Shown here piece after piece: positions 1-5,018 of a DNA stretch of 5,018 nucleotides. The stretch is from an uncultured Bacteroidia bacterium (lineage in GTDB: Bacteria; Bacteroidota; Bacteroidia; Bacteroidales; Prolixibacteraceae), in NCBI GenBank assembly GCA_903859795.1, contig CAIOOC010000541.1, positions 1 through 5,018 of the forward strand. Direction: 5' to 3'. Position numbers and translations under genes: made by a program. The notes beneath the pieces were generated by a model. That model searched no databases, was not told the DNA's origin, and saw nothing but the letters and a program-made list of their open reading frames with translations. Position 1 is the first letter of the stretch. Each line of letters opens with the position of its first letter.

Positions 1-293
1 AATCTGAATTTTTGTTTACGTAGCTTCCAAATCATGTAAAATCCGAAAAGGGTGGCTGAAATGGTAAGTAAGAAGATAAGGGGAATGCGCACATTTTTCG
101 AAATGTCATTCAGCAACCCAAATGCAATAGCCTGATTTTCAACATATCGTAAATCGACATAATTAGTGATAACGGCTATAGAATGTTCCTTTAGCGCTGT
201 TTTTGCCAGTTCCTTCGTTTTCAGATCAAGGGAACATCCGGAAATAAGGATAGCGATTAGGACCAGAAACTTAGTAATACTTTTTTTACCCAT
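1..293 (-). CDS. Predicted small lipoprotein with a second membrane segment, unknown function (3' truncated)
   Basis: I do not recognise this gene. Reading from the ATG at 293-291, the frame stays open for 97 codons and runs off the left edge, so the C-terminus is missing. The N-terminus is a type II signal peptide: basic residues K3, K4 and K8, a hydrophobic core at about 9-17, then the lipobox I17-S18-G19-C20. S21 follows the cysteine. Residues 21-69 are mostly polar and look helical. A second hydrophobic stretch at about 70-89 (starting IPLIFLL, ending FYMIW) is followed by KLRKQK, a positive-inside signature for a transmembrane helix whose C-terminal side is cytoplasmic. The gene starts 29 bases after the lgt stop on the same strand, so it is probably cotranscribed with lgt, and its product is a plausible Lgt substrate. 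No strong Shine-Dalgarno sequence precedes the start. Alternatively, the first hydrophobic segment could be an uncleaved helix of an ordinary multi-pass membrane protein. The reading frame is convincing; the function is unknown. Confidence 0.72.
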   Translation of the reverse strand, partial: MGKKSITKFLVLIAILISGCSLDLKTKELAKTALKEHSIAVITNYVDLRYVENQAIAFGLLNDISKNVRIPLIFLLTISATLFGFYMIWKLRKQKFR

Positions 294-322
294 TTGTAAC
301 CTGTCGACCTCGTGATTCAACG

Positions 323-1171
323 CTATTTGTTAGTGTAAAAAACCGGCGGGTGAGTAAGGGCGTGCCAGATCAGCCATATTCCTGCAATAACAAACGGGAT
401 ACTTAAAATCTGCCCCATATTAAGGGCCATACCGGCTTCAAATGTTTCCTGGTTCTCTTTGATAAACTCGATTAGGAAACGCGTTAAAAAGATGCCAATA
501 AAGAAAGCGCCTGTAATAAAACCAGTACGGTCTTTCAGATCTTTCTTTTTGTAGTAGAAATACATCAATAATCCAAAAGTAATCAGATAACATAAAGTTT
601 CGTAGATCATCGTCGGATGTTTGGCAATTGTTTCGTGGTTCCGGTCAAAGATAAATCCCCAGGGCAAATTTGTGGCTACACCATAAATCTCCGAATTCAT
701 CAGGTTTCCTGTTCTGATCATCGCACCTACAAGGGCAATAGGTACGACAAGACGGTCAAGGGTCCATAAAATCGGTCGTTTAGTCACCCGAATTGAAAAG
801 AGCCAAACGGCAAGGATTATACCGAAAGCTCCGCCATGACTCGCGAGTCCTTGAAATCCAACGAATTTATAGCCGCCGTCTACTTTGGCAATCGGCAGAA
901 ATATTTCGATCAGATGCTGTGAATAGTACTCCCAGCCATAGAATAAAACATGTCCCAACCTGGCACCTACAATCGTTGCAATAATCACATAAACAAAAAG
1001 CTTTTCTACCAGGACCGGATCTGTTCCTTCAAACTTAAACATGCGGGTCAGGATTGAAAATCCAAAAAGAAATCCCGCTGCAAACATTAATCCGTACCAC
1101 CGTACCGAAATCGGACCGAGACTAAAGAGTTCAGGACTGGCATTCCAATGTATCGCTAAAAGTGTGTTCAT
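323..1171 (-). CDS. lgt: Prolipoprotein diacylglyceryl transferase (Lgt)
   Basis: Lgt moves diacylglycerol from phosphatidylglycerol to the lipobox cysteine of prolipoproteins in the inner membrane, the first step of lipoprotein maturation. The 282-residue length is normal for the family. By alignment from memory with E. coli Lgt, the key residues are present: Y26 in RWYGL (E. coli Y26), H112 in the SHGG motif (H103), R153, N156, E161 and G164 in the Lgt signature (R143, N146, E151, G154), and R231 and E235 in RFLIEF (R239, E243). About seven hydrophobic segments are visible, near 24-43, 58-78, 109-127, 136-152, 189-207, 217-235 and 252-271. The MGQILSIP motif near the C-terminus (252-259) also matches the family. 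T154 in the signature, and M188 in HPTMIYE, differ from the E. coli residues (L and Q). The start is the first ATG of the frame and places Y26 in register with E. coli. It lies 34 bases after secA; the leader is AT-rich with seven T's directly before the ATG and no Shine-Dalgarno. It is probably cotranscribed with secA and the following lipoprotein gene. Confidence 0.97.
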   Translation of the reverse strand: MNTLLAIHWNASPELFSLGPISVRWYGLMFAAGFLFGFSILTRMFKFEGTDPVLVEKLFVYVIIATIVGARLGHVLFYGWEYYSQHLIEIFLPIAKVDGGYKFVGFQGLASHGGAFGIILAVWLFSIRVTKRPILWTLDRLVVPIALVGAMIRTGNLMNSEIYGVATNLPWGFIFDRNHETIAKHPTMIYETLCYLITFGLLMYFYYKKKDLKDRTGFITGAFFIGIFLTRFLIEFIKENQETFEAGMALNMGQILSIPFVIAGIWLIWHALTHPPVFYTNK

Positions 1172-1205
1172 AAAAAAAGACTTTTTGAATGCTTAAATAA
1201 TAAGA

Positions 1206-4200
1206 CTACTCCAATCCGTGACCATGACAATTCTTGAACTTCTTACCGCTACCGCAGGGACATGGTTCATTACGCCCAACTTTGGGAGTTACACGAACCG
1301 TTTGAACATGCTTCTCCTCAGTCTGTTTTCCGGATGAACTATCAGATGATACGTCACTCTTCTCTTCACGATACTTCGAACGGTCTGAATGACGGCGTAC
1401 AGCTGGTGCTTCATGAACTTCGTCAGCCTCGCTGATTGGAATCTGCCCTTTCATCAATGTTGAAACTACCCCTTTGTTCACCCGTTCCATCATCGCCTTA
1501 AAGAGATTAAACGATTCGAGCTTGTAGATTAACAACGGATCTTTTTGTTCGTATGATGCATTTTGAACAGAGGTCCTCAATTCGTCAAGTTCGCGTAAAT
1601 TCTCTTTCCAATGCTCATCTATTGTGGCCAGAATTACCTGTTTCTCATACGATTTAACAAGATCAAGGCCTTGTGTTTTATATGCCTTTTCAAGGTTAGT
1701 GATAATATTAAACAACCTTAATCCGTCAGTAATTGGTACAACGATATTGTTGTAAATATGTGATTTAGACTCGTAAACATTCTTTATTACGGGCATCGCC
1801 TGTTTGGAAATCGCCTGTGATCTGCGGGTGAAATTGGCAATGGCTGCATGATAGATTTTATCGCTTACCTCATCAGGCTTCATACTTATGAATTCGCCCT
1901 CATTAACTGGTGACTCCAGTGACAATGAGCGGATCAGATCGAGTTTGAAGTCTTCAAATCCTTCCCTGCCATTTTGCTGATGTTCAGCAGTTATTGTGTC
2001 ACTCATGTCGAAAATCATATTCAGGATATCGACATCAATACGCTCGCCAAAAAGAGCATGTCTCCGTTTTTTATAAATCACTTCGCGTTGGGAGTTCATC
2101 ACGTCGTCGTATTCAAGAAGCCTCTTACGAATACCGAAGTTATTCTCTTCCACCTTTTTCTGCGCACGTTCAATTGCATTGGTAATCATAGAGTGTTGAA
2201 TCACCTCTCCATCTTTCAATCCAAGCTTATCCATGATTCTGACAATCCGGTCAGAAGAAAACAGGCGCATCAGATCATCTTCCAGAGAAACAAAGAATTG
2301 GGAAGAGCCAGGATCACCCTGGCGGCCTGAACGTCCGCGCAACTGTCTGTCAACACGCCGTGATTCGTGCCGCTCTGTACCTATGATTGCCAAACCCCCT
2401 AAATCACGAGTTTCAGGTGTCAGTTTAATGTCAGTACCACGACCTGCCATATTTGTTGCAATAGTCACCATTCCGAGTTTACCCGCTTCTGCAACGATAT
2501 CTGCTTCGCGCTGATGTAGCTTGGCATTCAGAACCTGGTGCTTAATACCCCTCATCTGAAGCATTCTGCTCAGTAATTCTGAGATTTCTACCGAGGTAGT
2601 ACCCACGAGCATCGGCTGCCCTTTCTTATTAAGTTTGACGATCTCGTCGATGATGGCGTTATATTTCTCCTTTTTTGTTTTGTAGACAAGGTCTTCAAAA
2701 TCTTTACGGATCACAGGCCTGTTAGTTGGGATTACTACAACCTCCAGCTTGTATATATCCCAAAGTTCACCGGCTTCTGTTTCTGCTGTTCCGGTCATAC
2801 CTGCCAGCTTATGATACATACGGAAATAATTCTGAAGTGTGATTGTCGCAAAAGTTTGGGTCGCATCCTCAATTTTTACCCTCTCTTTTGCTTCGATAGC
2901 CTGATGTAACCCGTCAGAGTATCGACGTCCTTCCATGATACGGCCGGTCTGTTCGTCTACAATCTTTACTTTACCTTCAATAAGGACGTATTCCACATCC
3001 TTTTCAAACATCGTATAAGCTTTTAACAACTGATTTACAGTGTGTACCCGTTCCGATTTAACGGCAAAATTCTGAAGCAGCAGGTCTTTCTGTTCCAGGG
3101 CATCAGCCTCTGTGAGATTTTTATTATTTTGAATATCAGCTATTTCTGCGCCTACATCGGGAAGTACAAAGAAACCGCTGTCTTCATTATCTTTCGACAG
3201 TATTTCAATTCCGTTGTCAGTTAATTCAATAGAATTTAATTTCTCTTCGATTACAAAGTACAGAGGATCGGTTGCCTGATACATGTTTTTATTATTGTCC
3301 TGCATGTAAAAGTTTTCGATCTTGAGCATTTTGGCTTTATTTCCTTCCTCACTCATGAACCGGATTAGAGGTTTATGCTTGGGCAAACCTTTATAAGCGC
3401 GGAAAAGTGCCAGTGCACCCTCTTCAGACTCTTTGCTGTTTGATGATGTAATTTTCTTTTTCGCTTCGACAAGATATTGGCCAACAAGCTCCCGTTGAGC
3501 TCTTACCAGCCTTTCGACCGGAGCCTTAAGTTCGTCGAAAAGTTGATTTTCCCCTTTTGGCACAGGTCCGGAAATGATAAGTGGAGTACGGGCATCATCG
3601 ATCAAAACCGAATCCACCTCATCTACGATGGCATAGTGATGTTTACGTTGAACCAGGTCTGCAGGACTGACGGCCATATTATCACGCAGGTAATCAAAAC
3701 CAAATTCATTATTTGTTCCAAAGGTGATATCTGCTTCGTAGGCAGATCTTCTCTCAGTTGAATTAGGCTGATGTTTATCGATACAATCTACCGAAATACC
3801 ATGAAACTGATAAATAGGTCCCATCCATTCAGAGTCACGTTTTGCCAGGTAATCGTTTACTGTAACGACATGTACACCACGTCCGGCAAGTGCATTTAGG
3901 AAAACCGGGAGTGTTGCTACGAGGGTCTTACCTTCACCGGTTCCCATTTCAGAAATCTTCCCGGTATGCAATACGATACCCCCAATCAGCTGAACATCAT
4001 AATGCAGCATATTCCATTTCTGGACTGAACCTCCAGCTATCCATTCATTTTTATAGATAGCCTTATCTCCATCAATCGAAACAAAATCCTTACTAATCGC
4101 AAGTTCACGATCAAAATCGGTAGCGGTAACTTCAATTGTTTCATTTTCCATAAAACGGCGGGCGGTATCCTTTACAATGGCGAATGCTACAGGAAGTGCC

Positions 4201-4523
4201 TCATTCAGAACCTCTTCAATTTTCTTAAGGATGATCTCCTCCAGTTTATCAACCCTGTCATAAAGTTTTTCACCTTCTTCAAGTGGCACTTCACCACTTT
4301 CGGCTTGTTCTTTGAGAGTGGCGATTTCGTCCTCTTCTGCCTTTATGAAATTGTGAATCTTAGCCCTTAACAGGGTAGCCTCTGCTCTCAATTCATCATT
4401 TGTAAGGTCCGGAAATCTTAAATATTCCTGCTTAACCTTCAGTAATACAGGAGTTAACTCCTTGATATCTTTTTGCGATTTGTTTCCGAAAAAGCTGGAA
4501 AGTACTTTATTGAAAAATGACAT
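1206..4523 (-). CDS. secA: Preprotein translocase ATPase subunit SecA
   Basis: SecA is the ATPase motor that pushes unfolded preproteins through SecYEG. The 1,105-residue protein has all the family landmarks. Nucleotide-binding domain 1 carries Walker A at 194-200 (GTGEGKT, K199), TVNDYLAKRD at 221-230 and Walker B DEVD at 301-304, followed by ARTPLIISGP. The preprotein cross-linking region follows, with IVDEQTGRIMEGRR at 521-534 and LAGMTGTAETE at 573-583. Domain 2 carries NMAGRGTDI at 691-699, GTERHESRR at 715-723 and QLRGRSGRQGD at 727-737. The helical scaffold includes RKRLLEYDDVMNSQR at 799-813 and the IDEHWKENL helix at 968-976. A low-complexity Ser/Glu/Lys linker (about 1031-1080) leads to a zinc-binding tail with C1088, C1090, C1099 and H1100, which in other bacteria binds SecB or ribosomes. 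It is about 200 residues longer than E. coli SecA because of extra segments near 57-108, 124-172 and 324-430, as is usual for Bacteroidota; the E. coli insert after GRGTDI is absent. The first ATG gives the typical short amphipathic N-terminus. No frameshift is seen. Confidence 0.99.
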   Translation of the reverse strand: MSFFNKVLSSFFGNKSQKDIKELTPVLLKVKQEYLRFPDLTNDELRAEATLLRAKIHNFIKAEEDEIATLKEQAESGEVPLEEGEKLYDRVDKLEEIILKKIEEVLNEALPVAFAIVKDTARRFMENETIEVTATDFDRELAISKDFVSIDGDKAIYKNEWIAGGSVQKWNMLHYDVQLIGGIVLHTGKISEMGTGEGKTLVATLPVFLNALAGRGVHVVTVNDYLAKRDSEWMGPIYQFHGISVDCIDKHQPNSTERRSAYEADITFGTNNEFGFDYLRDNMAVSPADLVQRKHHYAIVDEVDSVLIDDARTPLIISGPVPKGENQLFDELKAPVERLVRAQRELVGQYLVEAKKKITSSNSKESEEGALALFRAYKGLPKHKPLIRFMSEEGNKAKMLKIENFYMQDNNKNMYQATDPLYFVIEEKLNSIELTDNGIEILSKDNEDSGFFVLPDVGAEIADIQNNKNLTEADALEQKDLLLQNFAVKSERVHTVNQLLKAYTMFEKDVEYVLIEGKVKIVDEQTGRIMEGRRYSDGLHQAIEAKERVKIEDATQTFATITLQNYFRMYHKLAGMTGTAETEAGELWDIYKLEVVVIPTNRPVIRKDFEDLVYKTKKEKYNAIIDEIVKLNKKGQPMLVGTTSVEISELLSRMLQMRGIKHQVLNAKLHQREADIVAEAGKLGMVTIATNMAGRGTDIKLTPETRDLGGLAIIGTERHESRRVDRQLRGRSGRQGDPGSSQFFVSLEDDLMRLFSSDRIVRIMDKLGLKDGEVIQHSMITNAIERAQKKVEENNFGIRKRLLEYDDVMNSQREVIYKKRRHALFGERIDVDILNMIFDMSDTITAEHQQNGREGFEDFKLDLIRSLSLESPVNEGEFISMKPDEVSDKIYHAAIANFTRRSQAISKQAMPVIKNVYESKSHIYNNIVVPITDGLRLFNIITNLEKAYKTQGLDLVKSYEKQVILATIDEHWKENLRELDELRTSVQNASYEQKDPLLIYKLESFNLFKAMMERVNKGVVSTLMKGQIPISEADEVHEAPAVRRHSDRSKYREEKSDVSSDSSSGKQTEEKHVQTVRVTPKVGRNEPCPCGSGKKFKNCHGHGLE

Positions 4524-4567
4524 TATCTTATCTTGTATAATTAATATCTGAAAAAAACATTCAGCTA

Positions 4568-4599
4568 CAAAGGTAACTCAAAAGTTGAAAGTAACGAAA
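4568..4599 (-). promoter_or_regulatory. Predicted Bacteroidota-type promoter of secA
   Basis: On the minus strand, TACCTTTG at 4575-4568 fits the Bacteroidota primary-sigma -7 element TAnnTTTG exactly. Nineteen bases upstream lies TTTCG (4599-4595), an imperfect match to the -33 element TTTG. Initiation would fall near 4560-4564, giving a secA leader of roughly 40 bases, AT-rich and without a Shine-Dalgarno sequence. The placement between the ferritin terminator and the secA start supports the call. The motif is short, so chance matches in AT-rich DNA are possible, and no transcript data are available. Confidence 0.6.
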
Positions 4600-4623
4600 T
4601 CTGACAACTAATTGTTAATTTAT

Positions 4624-4665
4624 TAATGGTAAAAGGTGAATGCTGAATGGTTAATGCTGAATGGT
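4624..4665 (-). repeat. Array of six degenerate heptanucleotide repeats (A[C/G]CATT[A/C])
   Basis: Read on the minus strand from 4665 down, the sequence falls into consecutive 7-base units: ACCATTC, AGCATTA, ACCATTC, AGCATTC, ACCTTTT, ACCATTA. Seen on the plus strand, this includes a perfect 14-base tandem duplication (4639-4652 and 4653-4666). Phase is kept through all six units, including the degenerate fifth. The array sits between the ferritin terminator and the secA promoter, outside any gene. The repeat structure is direct observation; any function is unknown. Confidence 0.8.
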
Positions 4666-4678
4666 TGGGGATCTCTGC

Positions 4679-4712
4679 AAAAAGGAGGAGCAGGCCCCTG
4701 TGAACCTGCTCC
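4679..4712 (-). terminator. Rho-independent terminator of the ferritin gene
   Basis: A perfect 8-bp inverted repeat, GGAGCAGG (4687-4694) and CCTGCTCC (4705-4712), encloses a 10-base loop. In the minus direction the stem is followed by TCC and a run of five T's (4683-4679), the layout of an intrinsic terminator. It lies 86 bases past the ferritin stop codon and upstream of the secA promoter, so it should separate the two transcription units. There is no T tract on the plus side of the hairpin, which argues for minus-strand action only. Confidence 0.75.
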
Positions 4713-4781
4713 AAAAATAATATCAAATCCCTAAACCAGAAACTATCTTATATAGAAAAGTCCTCAGGCAAAGATTAATTG

Positions 4782-4795
4782 ACCATTAACCATTA
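4782..4795 (+). repeat. Two ACCATTA heptads next to the ferritin stop, inverted relative to the 4624-4665 array
   Basis: Two perfect copies of ACCATTA (4782-4788 and 4789-4795) lie on the plus strand, followed by a partial unit CCAT that runs up to the ferritin stop codon at 4799-4801. The unit matches the array at 4624-4665 but in the opposite orientation: CATTAACCATT at 4784-4794 is the exact reverse complement of 4646-4656, an 11-bp inverted match. The two arms therefore face each other across the terminator hairpin. Confidence 0.6.
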
Positions 4796-4798
4796 CCA

Positions 4799-5018
4799 TC
4801 AGGCTTTACCCGGAAATGGGTTTACAAATAACCTGGTTTGCATTTCACGATCCATCATTAAAAGTCCCTGACCTTCACCCTTGATTAATGTAAGATTATT
4901 CAGGATTTGTCCAACATTGGCCTCTTCTTCAACCTGTTCATCAACAAACCATTGCAGAAAGCTTTTGGTTGCGTGGTCGCTCTCCTGAATCGAAATATCC
5001 ATCAGGCGATCAATCATC
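4799..5018 (-). CDS. ftnA: Bacterial non-haem ferritin, C-terminal part (5' end outside window)
   Basis: Ferritin FtnA forms a 24-subunit cytosolic shell that oxidises Fe(II) and stores it as ferric mineral. Only the last 72 or so codons are in the window; a full bacterial ferritin has about 165-180 residues. The first methionine in view (5017-5015) aligns inside the fold, not at the true start. The diagnostic stretch is FLQWFVDEQVEEEA, which aligns with FLQWYVSEQHEEE of E. coli FtnA and supplies the E-Q-x-E-E residues of helix D that bind iron at the ferroxidase and third metal sites (E126, Q127, E129 and E130 in E. coli). The fold then ends with the short C-terminal region containing GQGLLMMDREM, matching EGLYFIDKEL. 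The TGA stop is at 4801-4799 and an intrinsic terminator lies downstream. Iron-dependent regulation would be encoded outside the window. Assignment to ferritin is firm; Dps and bacterioferritin fit less well. Confidence 0.93.
   Translation of the reverse strand, partial: MIDRLMDISIQESDHATKSFLQWFVDEQVEEEANVGQILNNLTLIKGEGQGLLMMDREMQTRLFVNPFPGKA

Noticed and set aside
793..984. Plus-strand 63-codon open frame opposite lgt
   Set aside because: It mirrors the conserved membrane segments and SHGG motif of Lgt on the other strand; composition is highly basic and unlike a real protein of this genome.
1172..1205. Possible terminator between secA and lgt (AAAAA, GTC, TTTTT)
   Set aside because: The stem is only five A-T pairs with a three-base loop and would be too weak to terminate. 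It looks like an ordinary AT-rich leader.
1974..2514. Overlapping plus-strand open frames of 63-118 codons opposite secA
   Set aside because: They lie fully antisense to a strongly conserved coding region, show no recognisable motifs, and are best explained as shadows of secA codon structure.
3042..3761. Two further plus-strand open frames (60 and 94 codons) opposite secA
   Set aside because: Same reason: antisense to conserved SecA domains, with no family similarity and no initiation or promoter signal that I can see.
4712..4742. Second promoter-like match on the minus strand, TATTTTTG with TTTC 19 bases upstream
   Set aside because: The -7 match consists of the A/T run flanking the terminator stem, and a start here would place the terminator hairpin at the head of the transcript. 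The element at 4568-4575 is better placed for secA. A weak upstream promoter cannot be fully excluded.
4524..4798. Small peptide, secM-like arrest leader, tRNA, riboswitch or CRISPR in the intergenic region
   Set aside because: No open frame with a credible start, no cloverleaf, no conserved aptamer motif and no repeat-spacer pattern; the heptads are contiguous, without spacers.

Overview
The window reads as chromosomal DNA from a member of the Bacteroidota, most likely the Cytophagales/Sphingobacteriales side. Four things point there. SecA is about 1,100 residues long, with the extra segments usual in this phylum. The Lgt N-terminus resembles Bacteroidota Lgt. There are no clear Shine-Dalgarno sequences before the starts. 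A TAnnTTTG-type promoter element lies upstream of secA. Genus cannot be fixed from the sequence alone.

All four recognisable genes are on the minus strand, so transcription runs from high to low coordinates. From right to left they are: the C-terminal part of a bacterial non-haem ferritin (4799-5018, 5' end outside the window); a 275-base intergenic region; secA, complete (1206-4523); lgt, complete (323-1171), after a 34-base gap; and the first 97 codons of a small predicted lipoprotein/membrane protein (1-293), 29 bases after lgt and cut by the window edge.

The intergenic region 4524-4798 is the only sizeable non-coding stretch. Next to the ferritin stop lie two ACCATTA heptads. Further left come a strong hairpin with a T tract in the minus direction (ferritin terminator), an array of six heptanucleotide repeats related to ACCATTA but on the opposite strand, and a Bacteroidota-type promoter for secA.

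The secA-lgt-lipoprotein cluster makes functional sense. SecA drives preproteins, including prolipoproteins, through SecYEG. Lgt then attaches diacylglycerol to the lipobox cysteine. The third gene encodes a protein with a lipobox, so it may be a substrate of both. The ferritin gene is an iron-storage neighbour that appears to be transcriptionally separate.

No previously undescribed system is evident. The core genes are housekeeping genes. The less ordinary items are the unrecognised lipoprotein with a second membrane segment and the oppositely oriented heptad repeats around the ferritin terminator.
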